This document shows positions 45,713 to 54,433 of a stretch of 64,000 nt of DNA, piece after piece. This DNA comes from Flavobacteriaceae bacterium LSUCC0859 (GTDB lineage: Bacteria; Bacteroidota; Bacteroidia; Flavobacteriales; Flavobacteriaceae). The position numbers and the translations under genes are program-made. The stretch lies in the NCBI GenBank assembly GCA_022239325.1, contig JAKOGP010000001.1, positions 62,001 through 126,000 of the forward strand, in the 5' to 3' direction. A model generated the notes under the pieces. It saw nothing but the letters and a program-made list of their open reading frames with translations. It did not search any database and was not told the origin of the DNA. Position 1 is the stretch's first letter. Each line of letters opens with the position of its first letter.

Positions 45713-46747
45713 ATGGAAAAAACCTCAATTCACATTTTAGCCATAGAATCTTCTTGTGATGACACGGCTGCGGCGGTCTTAAAAAATTACCAGCGCTTGA
45801 GCAACGTGGTAGCTACACAAAAAATTCACGAGGCCTATGGTGGGGTTGTTCCAGAGTTGGCCTCTAGGGCCCACCAGCAAAATATTGTGCCTGTGGTAGA
45901 TCAGGCGCTGCAGCAAGCAGGTATTGAGAAGTCAGACATAGACGCCATTGCCTTTACCAGAGGGCCTGGTCTTATGGGGTCTCTATTGGTGGGCACTTCC
46001 TTTGCCAAGTCTTTGGCCATGGGTTTAGACATCCCTCTAATAGAGGTAAATCACATGCAGGGGCACGTCTTAGCTCATTTTATTGAAAGTCCTGAAGTGC
46101 CATCTAAACCTAAGCCCAATTTTCCTTTTATAGCCCTAACCATTAGCGGCGGACACACCCAGCTTATATTAGTTAAAGATTTCTTTGATATGGAGGTCCT
46201 GGGTGAAACCCAGGACGATGCCGTTGGAGAGGCCTTTGATAAATCTGCAAAAATCTTAGGCTTTCCCTACCCCGGGGGGCCATTAATAGACAAGTTTGCA
46301 AAAGAAGGAAACCCGGACGCCTTTGCCTTTCCCATTCCAAAAATGCCAGGGCTACAATTTAGTTTTAGCGGTCTAAAAACCAGTATACTGTATTTTATTC
46401 AGAAAGAAACGGCTGCTAACCCTCACTTTATTGAAGAAAACAAAGCAGACATCTGTGCCTCCATACAGTCGACAATTGTGAAGATTCTCATGCAAAAAGT
46501 TAAAAAAGCAGTACTGCAAACAGGGGTTAAAGAAATTGCTATTGGCGGCGGCGTTTCTGCCAATTCTGGCATTAGAGCTGCCCTGAGCGCCGCCGCAAAA
46601 AAACACCAATGGACTACCCACATCCCTACATTTGAATACTGTACAGACAATGCCGCCATGATAGCTGTGGTAGGCTATTTAAAATACTTAAATTCAGATT
46701 TTACCGATCAAAAAATTGCGGCTAAAGCCAGATACCTCATTAAATAG
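45713..46747 (+). CDS. tsaD: tRNA N6-threonylcarbamoyladenosine transferase TsaD
   Basis: A 344-aa ASKHA-fold protein. The metal-binding HMQGHVLAH motif, the N-terminal ILAIESSCDDTAAAV and C-terminal GGGVSANSGIR are diagnostic. With TsaB and TsaE it attaches threonylcarbamoyl to A37 of ANN-decoding tRNAs. Divergent from tamB, an arrangement common in flavobacteria; rsmE follows after 5 bp. Confidence 0.97.
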   Translation: MEKTSIHILAIESSCDDTAAAVLKNYQRLSNVVATQKIHEAYGGVVPELASRAHQQNIVPVVDQALQQAGIEKSDIDAIAFTRGPGLMGSLLVGTSFAKSLAMGLDIPLIEVNHMQGHVLAHFIESPEVPSKPKPNFPFIALTISGGHTQLILVKDFFDMEVLGETQDDAVGEAFDKSAKILGFPYPGGPLIDKFAKEGNPDAFAFPIPKMPGLQFSFSGLKTSILYFIQKETAANPHFIEENKADICASIQSTIVKILMQKVKKAVLQTGVKEIAIGGGVSANSGIRAALSAAAKKHQWTTHIPTFEYCTDNAAMIAVVGYLKYLNSDFTDQKIAAKARYLIK

Positions 46748-46752
46748 ACACC

Positions 46753-47472
46753 ATGAACCTCTTTTATACGCCCTTGCTTACAGACGCCCATCAAAAAATT
46801 ATGCTGCCTGAAACCGAAAGCAAGCACGCTACCAAGGTACTGAGAAAAAAAATGGGAGATCTCATTCAAATTACCAATGGTAAAGGTATGCGAGCAGAGG
46901 CCCAGATAGGAATTGAGGTAGGCAAAGAAATTGAACTGAGTCTGCTGTCCAAAGAGTTCATGGCAGAGAAAGCGTATGAATTACACCTCTATGTGGCCCC
47001 TACCAAAATGAACGACCGATACGAATGGCTTTTGGAAAAAGCCACAGAAATAGGTTTGGACAGCATCACCCCTATTATTTGCGATCAGTCTGAACGCAAA
47101 GTGATTAAACCTGAACGCTATGAAAAGGTGCTTTTAAGTGCTATGAAACAGTCTTTACAAGGACATTTACCTGTTTTAAAAGAAGCCATACCCCTTACTA
47201 AGTTATTAGACCAAAGCTTTGAGGGAGATCTTTATATAGCACACTGTGAAGCAGACCAAACCAAAGTACCCCTGAGTGCGCAAGATTTAAAAGCCAAACA
47301 GATTCATATTTTAATTGGTCCAGAAGGAGATTTTTCTGGCAAAGAAATACAAAAAGCCTTAGACAAAGGCTTTAAAGCCGTGAGTTTTGGAAACACCAGA
47401 CTCAGAACAGAAACCGCTGCTATTTTCGCCACTGCGGCAGTTGCACTACAAAACGAGACCCATGAACGCTAA
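46753..47472 (+). CDS. rsmE: 16S rRNA (uracil1498-N3)-methyltransferase
   Basis: A 239-aa SPOUT-fold methyltransferase. It has an N-terminal PUA-like segment (HATKVLRKKMGDLIQITNG), KATEIGLDSITPIICDQSER, and the knot LIGPEGDFSGKEI with FGNTRLRTETAA at the C-terminus. It methylates U1498 in the decoding region of 16S rRNA. It is coupled with tsaD and overlaps the next gene by 11 bp. Confidence 0.95.
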   Translation: MNLFYTPLLTDAHQKIMLPETESKHATKVLRKKMGDLIQITNGKGMRAEAQIGIEVGKEIELSLLSKEFMAEKAYELHLYVAPTKMNDRYEWLLEKATEIGLDSITPIICDQSERKVIKPERYEKVLLSAMKQSLQGHLPVLKEAIPLTKLLDQSFEGDLYIAHCEADQTKVPLSAQDLKAKQIHILIGPEGDFSGKEIQKALDKGFKAVSFGNTRLRTETAAIFATAAVALQNETHER

Positions 47473-48550
47473 AACCATCTCCCAAGGTATACTGAGAGCC
47501 ATAGCCATTATAATAGGGATTTTAGGGATCCTATACTTCTTAAAAACCATAAGTACCGTTCTTATTTATATACTCATTGCTGCTGTAGTTTCTCTTATTG
47601 GAAGGCCAGTAGTGCGCTTCCTGCGCAATAAACTCAAGTTTAATCAAAACCTTGCAGCCGTGAGTACCATGGCCCTTTTAATGGCTGTCTTGGGAGTCTT
47701 GATAGCTCTTGTAATCCCGCTCCTGGCACAGCAGGGAGAGAACCTGAGTCTTTTAGATTTAAAAGCATTGCGGGCCAGCGGGGAAAACTTATACCGAGAA
47801 ATGAGCCAATACTTTGGTATAGAAAACGCTGTACTACTTCAAAATTTTAACGAAGGTGAAGTGCTCAGCAGCCTCTCATTAGATCAGGTTCCTGCCTTCT
47901 TTAATACGGTTTTTGGGGTGTTGGGTAATTTTAGTGCTGGTTTATTTTCGGTGATTTTCATTTCATTTTTCTTTTTAAAAGACAGTGTGCTATTTGAAAA
48001 CGGAATTTTAATGTTCATTCCTGCTGCAGAACAAAGCAAAACAAAAGAGGCCTTCTTTAGAATTAAAGAATTACTGTCTAGATACTTTCTAGGTTTGCTG
48101 TTTCAAATTCTTATTTTATTTGTGATTTACAGTACGGTTTTGGCCATTTTTTCTGTACCTAATGCTATGGTGATAGCCTTCCTTTGCGCCCTTCTAAATC
48201 TCATCCCATATGTGGGTCCAATAGTGGGTGGCCTGCTCATGATGTTTTTAACTATGAGTAGTCAATTAGGCGCTTCTTTTAATGAGGTCATTTTACCCAA
48301 AACCACCTATGTAATGATCGGGTTTATTATGGGGCAATTGGTAGACAATTTCTTATCTCAGCCACTCATATTTTCTAAGAGTGTGAAGTCTCATCCCCTA
48401 GAAATTTTCTTGATTATTTTATGTGGTGGCCTGCTTATGGGAGTCACTGGAATGGTGGTGGCTATCCCACTTTACACCGCAATTAAGGTGGTATTAAAGG
48501 TGTTTTTTGCAGAAAATAGCCAGGTAAAATCTTGGACTAAAAACTTATAG
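47462..48550 (+). CDS. AI-2E family (PerM/TqsA-like) membrane transporter
   Basis: A 362-aa membrane protein with seven to eight helices and the family-typical long soluble loop after the third helix (about 85-165). Conserved elements include VIFISFFFLKD, the helix pair around LLNLIPYVGPIVGGLL, and MGQLVDNFLSQPLIFSKSVKSHPLEIFLIIL. The family exports small molecules such as autoinducer-2 or works in Na+/H+ exchange; the cargo is unknown. The ATG at 47462 is chosen, overlapping the end of rsmE by 11 bp, rather than the longer frame that runs far into rsmE. Confidence 0.9.
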   Translation: MNAKTISQGILRAIAIIIGILGILYFLKTISTVLIYILIAAVVSLIGRPVVRFLRNKLKFNQNLAAVSTMALLMAVLGVLIALVIPLLAQQGENLSLLDLKALRASGENLYREMSQYFGIENAVLLQNFNEGEVLSSLSLDQVPAFFNTVFGVLGNFSAGLFSVIFISFFFLKDSVLFENGILMFIPAAEQSKTKEAFFRIKELLSRYFLGLLFQILILFVIYSTVLAIFSVPNAMVIAFLCALLNLIPYVGPIVGGLLMMFLTMSSQLGASFNEVILPKTTYVMIGFIMGQLVDNFLSQPLIFSKSVKSHPLEIFLIILCGGLLMGVTGMVVAIPLYTAIKVVLKVFFAENSQVKSWTKNL

Positions 48551-48557
48551 TTTTACT

Positions 48558-49739
48558 TTGAATAAAAATATATTAAACACTGGTATTCAGAATTTTATAA
48601 ATGAAAAATTAGATACTGACATCCTGTCAGTTTCCCTTTCTAACCCCACTTTTGAAGGTGCTACTGCCAAGGAAGTAGTACTGCAGTTAGAAGCTGCAAA
48701 AAAATGTATAAAAAAACTACCTACTTGGTTTTTAACCCCTGGAATATTTTATCCCCTACCCTTGCAAATTGAACAGACCTCCTCTGAAATTGCAGCGGCC
48801 CATAAAGCCACATTATGTCCTGGAAAAAAAATGGCAGATCTCAGTGGAGGCTTGGGAGTAGATAGCTTTTATTTTGCAAAATATAATGAGAAGGTGTTTC
48901 ATGTAGAAATGAATGAGGAACTCTCCGAGATTGCCGCTCATAATTTTAAAGTTTTAGGTGCTTTAAATGTGCAATGCACAGCCCAAAATGCCGTCCAGTT
49001 TCTAGAAGACAATGACCGATTTGACACCCTTTACGTAGACCCCTCAAGAAGGGACCACATGAAAGGAAAGGTATTCCTTTTAGCAGATTGCAGCCCAAAT
49101 GTGCCAGCGCTATTAGACATCATGTGGACCAAAACCGATCACATCCTTATTAAAACTGCCCCACTACTAGATATAAAAGCCGCATGTAGAGAACTTAATG
49201 GGGTGTATGAGGTTCAGGCAGTTGCCGTAGGCCATGAAGTAAAAGAACTGCTATTGCGGCTTAAAAAAGGATATCAAGGCCCTGTAAAGACCACTGCCGT
49301 AATGCTTTCAGACACTAGAGAAGCCATATACTTTGAAAGTAGCCTAGAACAGGAGAAAGAAAGCCAATCTCAGTACGAAAAACCCCTTAGCTACTTGTAT
49401 GAGCCTCACGCAGCTGTGCTTAAATTAGGTGCATTTAAAAGCTTGGGAGTGGCACTCCAGCTCTATAAACTGCACGAACACAGTCATCTGTATACCTCTA
49501 GAGAACTAATAGATTTCCCTGGCAGACGTTTTTTAATACAAGAAGCGCTTCCCTACTCCAAAAAAACCATGAAAGCCTTCTCCAATACAAAGGCCAATGT
49601 GAGTGTGAGAAATTTTAAAATGAGTGTAGCTGCTATTAGAAAAAAACACAGCCTCCAAGATGGAGGCCATGTATACTTGTTTTTTACCAATGATTTAAAC
49701 AACAAAGCAATGGTAATCGTATGTGAAAAAATTAAGTGA
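48558..49739 (+). CDS. SAM-dependent methyltransferase with THUMP-like C-terminal domain
   Basis: A 393-aa protein. Its class I methyltransferase domain has motif I MADLSGGLGVDSFYFAK (about 94-110) and LYVDPSRR (motif IV-like). The C-terminal part matches the THUMP-like RNA-binding domain found in this Bacteroidota family. It probably modifies RNA. Start codon TTG at 48558, since MNKNILNTGIQNFINEKL is the expected family N-terminus and no in-frame ATG is near. Its 3' end overlaps the convergent gene by 8 bp. Confidence 0.85.
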   Translation: MNKNILNTGIQNFINEKLDTDILSVSLSNPTFEGATAKEVVLQLEAAKKCIKKLPTWFLTPGIFYPLPLQIEQTSSEIAAAHKATLCPGKKMADLSGGLGVDSFYFAKYNEKVFHVEMNEELSEIAAHNFKVLGALNVQCTAQNAVQFLEDNDRFDTLYVDPSRRDHMKGKVFLLADCSPNVPALLDIMWTKTDHILIKTAPLLDIKAACRELNGVYEVQAVAVGHEVKELLLRLKKGYQGPVKTTAVMLSDTREAIYFESSLEQEKESQSQYEKPLSYLYEPHAAVLKLGAFKSLGVALQLYKLHEHSHLYTSRELIDFPGRRFLIQEALPYSKKTMKAFSNTKANVSVRNFKMSVAAIRKKHSLQDGGHVYLFFTNDLNNKAMVIVCEKIK

Positions 49740-50445
49740 GTAGATTGCCGTCTTCGTCCCACTCTGCTTGAGTTCCTCTTGTGCTTTGATCTATACACTT
49801 ATCTAACCACTCTGGCTCGTAAGCCACACCGTGCTGGTCTAAAACTTCCTGAGGCACTCCGTCCCATACATTAGGTATATTGCCTTTGTATCCTAGGTCT
49901 TTAATTCCAGTCTCTGTGGTAAAATATCCGGTAAGGGTGAGGTTTCTCATTAATGAAAAGAAACGCACTTCTAATGGGCGCTCGCTGTCTGGCACATGGA
50001 GATCTGGGTAAGCAATAGCCTCTAAAATCTCATGCTGCTGGCCCTCTTCTAGTTTTTTAAACTCTGCACCAAATAATTTGTTTGCCTGGTGGTCTAACCA
50101 CATGAGCCCCCCTCTAAGTGGGGTTTGAAAAGGCTCGTAATCTTTAGCCATAAATTCAATAAAGTCTACTACTCCTACCTCTGTAGCACTTGGAAAGTCT
50201 TCATTGGCTGGTAAAATAAGAGCACACAAGACACCCAAACTCTCCAAATCGTGTTCCGAAAAAAACTGCTGCGCGTGTAAGGCTGCAATCTGAGCGTCTT
50301 CTTCAGGCGTTCTTCCGTAATTGGTGGCCCCAGTACTCAAGGCCTCCCTTTCTACTGTACTTAACTCTGGTTTACAAGAAGCTAAGGCCAATGAACCTGC
50401 CGCAGCACCTACAAAAAGGGATTTAATACTCTCTCTTCTATCCAT
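49732..50445 (-). CDS. Gluconate 2-dehydrogenase subunit 3 family protein
   Basis: A 237-aa protein with a Tat-like signal (MDRRESIKSLF followed by a hydrophobic run) ending in a lipobox, ALASC, so probably a Tat-exported lipoprotein. The core matches the small subunit of membrane gluconate/sorbitol-type dehydrogenases (LGVLCALILPANEDFPSATEVGVVDFIE). It is coupled to the GMC oxidoreductase gene (3-bp gap) and likely carries that enzyme across the membrane. Its stop overlaps the end of the convergent methyltransferase gene. Confidence 0.88.
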   Translation of the reverse strand: MDRRESIKSLFVGAAAGSLALASCKPELSTVEREALSTGATNYGRTPEEDAQIAALHAQQFFSEHDLESLGVLCALILPANEDFPSATEVGVVDFIEFMAKDYEPFQTPLRGGLMWLDHQANKLFGAEFKKLEEGQQHEILEAIAYPDLHVPDSERPLEVRFFSLMRNLTLTGYFTTETGIKDLGYKGNIPNVWDGVPQEVLDQHGVAYEPEWLDKCIDQSTRGTQAEWDEDGNLLT

Positions 50446-50448
50446 GAC

Positions 50449-52167
50449 TTAAATATTTTGCATTTTTAACTGTTCTACTATATAATCACAGGTTCTCCAA
50501 GACAGAGCTAAAATAGTCCAGGTTGGGTTTTTATCTGCTTGAGAGACAAATGGACCTGCGTCTACTACAAAGACATTTTTGGCGTCGTGTAGCTGCTGAA
50601 ACTCATTTACAACAGAGGTTTTTGGGTCTGTTCCCATTCTAGTGGTTCCCACCTCGTGAATAATTCTACCTGGCGCTTCCAAACCGTATTCTCTGTCTGC
50701 TCCTGGAGCCTCCGACAAGGCTTCCCCACCCATATTGTGAATGAGCTCCTCAAAGGTCTCGTGCATATGTTTGGCCTGTTTTCTCTCAAAGTCTGTCCAT
50801 TTATAATGAAAGCGCAAAACAGGAATTCCGTACTGGTCTACCACAGAGGGGTCTATTTCACAATAGTTATCTCTTTGTGCCACAGACTCTCCCCTACCGC
50901 CAAAACCAACTACAGAACCGTAGTATTTTTTAACGTCTGAGCGCAGGCTATTACCATAACCACCTACTTTAAGGCCAAAGAATTTATTGTACTCATTGGC
51001 ATTGAAACCAAATCCGTAATTAGGCATTCCCATACCGCCCCAAACTTCAATGTGATAGCCTCTAGGGAAATCTAATTTCTTATTGTCTAACCACCAAGGC
51101 GTGTACACATGCATGCCTCCTACCCCGTCTTCATTATATTGCTTTCTATTTACCAAATCTGGTACAAATGCCGCCCTACTAGAGCCGGTTGAGTCATGCA
51201 AATACTTTCCTACGGTGTCTCCACTATTACCCAGTCCGTTGGGGTGCTGTGGAGATTTAGAATTCAATAGAATTCTAGCAGAGCTACAAGCAGAAGCCGC
51301 TAAGACCACTACTTTGGCCCTAAGCGTATACTCTTTGCGGTCTGTTTTATTTATATAAGACACTCCAGTGGCTTTGCCCTCAGCGTTGGTGAGTACCTCC
51401 CTCACCATGGCGTTATTGTACAGGTCTATTTGTCCCCCATTTTTTTGTGCAGGAAAAATAAGACAGCTACCTGCAGAGAAATCTGCATACACAGAACAAG
51501 ACCTATTACATTGGCCACAGTAAAAACAAATCCCTCGCTCTGGATTAATCCTTTTGGTGAGCATAGACATCCTGGAGGGAATCACAGGAATATTAGATTT
51601 TCTAGCCCCTTTAATGTAAAAAAGCTCATGTAACCTAGGTTTTGGAGGGGGCAAGAAAAAACCATCTGGCTCGTTGGGCAAATTCTCCTTACTGCCAAAT
51701 AAACCAATAAGCTTATCTACTTTATCGTAATATGGCTTTACATCTTCGTAACCAATGGGCCAGTTTTCTCCAAGGCCATCTACATCTTTGTGTTTGAAGT
51801 CACGCTCAGAAAAACGCAAAGAAATTCTGCCCCAATGGTTGGTTCTACCACCTAGCATTCTTGCTCTAAACCAGTCAAATTTAGTGCCATCTTTCCTGGT
51901 GTAGGGTTCTCCTGGAATATCCCAGCCCCCGTAAAGAGCGTCAAAATCTCCGAAGGTACGCTGGGTATTGGCCCCGCGTCTTGGAGATTCCCAAGGCCAT
52001 TTCATTTGGGTTTGCTGCTCTGGATTGGCGGGGTCAAAATGAGGTCCTGCCTCTACTACAGCAATATTTAAACCCGCTTCTGATAATATTTTTGTTGCCA
52101 TACCGCCTCCAGCACCGGAGCCTACAATGACAGCGTCATACATTTTTGAGGATTCTTTTATTTGCAT
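50449..52167 (-). CDS. GMC family FAD-dependent oxidoreductase
   Basis: A 572-aa dehydrogenase. It has FAD-binding VGSGAGGGMATKILSEAG at residues about 15-32, RMLGGRTNHWGRISLR, and a C-terminal VGTTRMGTDPKTSVVNEF plus DAGPFVSQADKNPTWTI with the GMC active-site region. A Cys cluster CFYCGQCNRSC at mid-protein may hold a metal or Fe-S centre. It probably oxidises a sugar or polyol in the periplasm, carried out by the Tat signal of the small subunit encoded just downstream. Substrate unknown. The start at 52167 gives MQIKESSKMYDAVIVGSG; a start 8 codons later is also possible. Confidence 0.9.
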   Translation of the reverse strand: MQIKESSKMYDAVIVGSGAGGGMATKILSEAGLNIAVVEAGPHFDPANPEQQTQMKWPWESPRRGANTQRTFGDFDALYGGWDIPGEPYTRKDGTKFDWFRARMLGGRTNHWGRISLRFSERDFKHKDVDGLGENWPIGYEDVKPYYDKVDKLIGLFGSKENLPNEPDGFFLPPPKPRLHELFYIKGARKSNIPVIPSRMSMLTKRINPERGICFYCGQCNRSCSVYADFSAGSCLIFPAQKNGGQIDLYNNAMVREVLTNAEGKATGVSYINKTDRKEYTLRAKVVVLAASACSSARILLNSKSPQHPNGLGNSGDTVGKYLHDSTGSSRAAFVPDLVNRKQYNEDGVGGMHVYTPWWLDNKKLDFPRGYHIEVWGGMGMPNYGFGFNANEYNKFFGLKVGGYGNSLRSDVKKYYGSVVGFGGRGESVAQRDNYCEIDPSVVDQYGIPVLRFHYKWTDFERKQAKHMHETFEELIHNMGGEALSEAPGADREYGLEAPGRIIHEVGTTRMGTDPKTSVVNEFQQLHDAKNVFVVDAGPFVSQADKNPTWTILALSWRTCDYIVEQLKMQNI

Positions 52168-52256
52168 TGCGTATAATTTTACGACAATATATACTAAAAA
52201 GGTCTACTAAAAAAAGCAATGAGACCAATGACAGATGAGAAACTAAAAACAACCCA

Positions 52257-54332
52257 TTAGAAAGGTTTAATAACAGTTTTGGCTTGTATTTGATTAAGGG
52301 CCTCAGACACCGTCTTTACAGGAGCCTTACAACTGTAATTTTCACATACGTACAATAAGGTTTCATTTTCAGAATATCTAAACTCAAATAGAGGGAGATC
52401 ACTGTCAGAAACAGAGGCTGTGAGAAGTACATTGGGCACCCCTTTGGATAAAAATTCTAAAGATTTTTCCAAGGCCTGGTCCCCAATAATAGCCAACTCG
52501 TAATAAGGGTAAGATTGCGTAAGCCAAAGGCTTGCCCATTGGGTGTAATTATTGAGGTCTTTTTTGAGGTAGGCGCTAGAGGCCATAAGGGCATCCATAG
52601 CTTTTTTTGTTCGCTCGGGCTCATATTTTATATGACCCAATAAAAAATTCACCTCTGCAGCCACACTATTATCTGAGGGTATTACCCCGTCAGACATTCT
52701 AGTGACAGCAGTCAAAATATCATCTGCTTCAGAAAAATAGTACAATCCAAGTTCAGGCGCATAGAACAAGGTATCTAAAGCCTCCATAAGTGAATTGGCC
52801 TGAGACAAATAACTGGGCGCTCCTGTTGTAACATAAAGGTCCAAAGCAGACTTTGCTAAAAAGGCATAATCTTCCGAAAAAACAACAGACTGAGTACCTA
52901 AAACATGCGAAATAGCTCCTATACCGTTCTGGGTGAGCAAATCTTGTAAAGCAATAGCTTCCTGCAAATATTGGTCTGTAGCTGTAGCCTGATAAGCAGA
53001 GGTTAAGGCACTTACCAACATGGCGTTCCAGGAAGTAATAATTTTGTCATCCATAGCAGGATTTCCTCGTTTTTCCTGAGCGCCTAACAATAGTTTTTGC
53101 CATTTTTTCTCTTTCTTTAAAACTTCCCCCACAGATAAACCAAACTCACGAGCTATTTGCTGGAGATCTGAAGCCTTTTGAAGCACATAGTACTGTCCTT
53201 CCCAGAGTTGCTGTGAGTCTAACTTAAATACCGCTGCAAACAAGGACCATTCGCTTCCAATTAAAGATTGTAACTCTTGCTTTGTCCAACGATAATAAGC
53301 CCCTTCTTCCCCCTTTAAATCTGCGTCCATCGCAGCCATAAAACCACCCGATTCCCTTTTAAATTCTTGCATTAAAAATTGAATAGTCTGGGAAACAATA
53401 GCTGCGTATTTCTCCTTTTTACTAATTTTATACGCTTTGGCAAAAAGCGCAATAATCTGAGCGTTATCATAGAGCATTTTTTCAAAATGAGGAACCCGCC
53501 ACTCCGGGTCTGTACTGTAGCGAAAAAACCCTCCTGAAAGCTGGTCGTATATTCCAGACTCAGTAATCTTATCCAAACTGTTCCACACATGTGCCATAGC
53601 CTGCTGGTCGCCACTTAATTGAGCGTAATCCAGAAGGAACATCAGCCCGTTAGGGCGAATAAATTTTTGTGCTCCTGTATTCCCCCCATCTTTTACATCC
53701 CAGTTCTTTTTCCAAACACCCAGCCCCTGCTCCAAAACAATGGGGTCTACAGGGCTGTCTTTCTTAAAGTCTAATAATTTATTTTCTTCTAATATGCCCT
53801 TTTGAAGGTCCTCGGCAAAATTTCTGAGCTGCTGCGGTTGACTTTCGTAAAGGGTTTGCATTTTTTGTAGCAACTCTATCCACTGGGCTTTAGAATGATA
53901 GGTTCCAGCATAGACTGGCTTTCCGTTGGGCAGTGCAATTACATTTAATGGCCAGCCACCGTCTGCCCCCATAAGCCTAAGTGCGGTCATATAAGATTGG
54001 TCTACATCTGGCCTTTCTTCCCTGTCTACTTTAATATTAATATAATTCTCATTCATAAAGCGAGCCACCGTGAGATCTTCAAAACTTTCCTCCTCCATCA
54101 CGTGGCACCAGTGGCAAGAAGCATATCCCACACTAATCACCACCAGTCTATCTAATTCTTTGGCCTTTTCAAAAGCCTTAGAACTCCATGTTTTCCAAGC
54201 CACTGGATTCTTGGCATGCTGTAACAAATACGGACTTTTCTCCCTAGAGAGCTCATTTACAGTAGGATACAAATCTTGGGCAACACCCAAATAGGTGCTA
54301 AGCAATAAACATAACAAAAACAAAGGCTTCAT
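52257..54332 (-). CDS. Thioredoxin-domain protein (YyaL/SPATA20 family)
   Basis: A 691-aa protein with an N-terminal signal peptide (MKPLFLLCLLLSTYLGVAQ), a thioredoxin-like domain with CHWCHVM motif (LVVISVGYASCHWCHVMEEESFED), and a long alpha/alpha-barrel region similar to N-acylglucosamine 2-epimerase folds. The family is conserved from bacteria to mammals, but its activity is unsettled. The start at 54332 yields the signal peptide; the longer frame from 54383 is not supported. Divergent from the MscS gene. Confidence 0.88.
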   Translation of the reverse strand: MKPLFLLCLLLSTYLGVAQDLYPTVNELSREKSPYLLQHAKNPVAWKTWSSKAFEKAKELDRLVVISVGYASCHWCHVMEEESFEDLTVARFMNENYINIKVDREERPDVDQSYMTALRLMGADGGWPLNVIALPNGKPVYAGTYHSKAQWIELLQKMQTLYESQPQQLRNFAEDLQKGILEENKLLDFKKDSPVDPIVLEQGLGVWKKNWDVKDGGNTGAQKFIRPNGLMFLLDYAQLSGDQQAMAHVWNSLDKITESGIYDQLSGGFFRYSTDPEWRVPHFEKMLYDNAQIIALFAKAYKISKKEKYAAIVSQTIQFLMQEFKRESGGFMAAMDADLKGEEGAYYRWTKQELQSLIGSEWSLFAAVFKLDSQQLWEGQYYVLQKASDLQQIAREFGLSVGEVLKKEKKWQKLLLGAQEKRGNPAMDDKIITSWNAMLVSALTSAYQATATDQYLQEAIALQDLLTQNGIGAISHVLGTQSVVFSEDYAFLAKSALDLYVTTGAPSYLSQANSLMEALDTLFYAPELGLYYFSEADDILTAVTRMSDGVIPSDNSVAAEVNFLLGHIKYEPERTKKAMDALMASSAYLKKDLNNYTQWASLWLTQSYPYYELAIIGDQALEKSLEFLSKGVPNVLLTASVSDSDLPLFEFRYSENETLLYVCENYSCKAPVKTVSEALNQIQAKTVIKPF

Positions 54333-54433
54333 ATAAAACGCATAAAACACCCAAATTACAAATTTCCGCTCAATAAAAACCAAGCTATTTCTCTTTGAAA
54401 AATACTTACATTTACAGCATTTAAAACCTTCAT

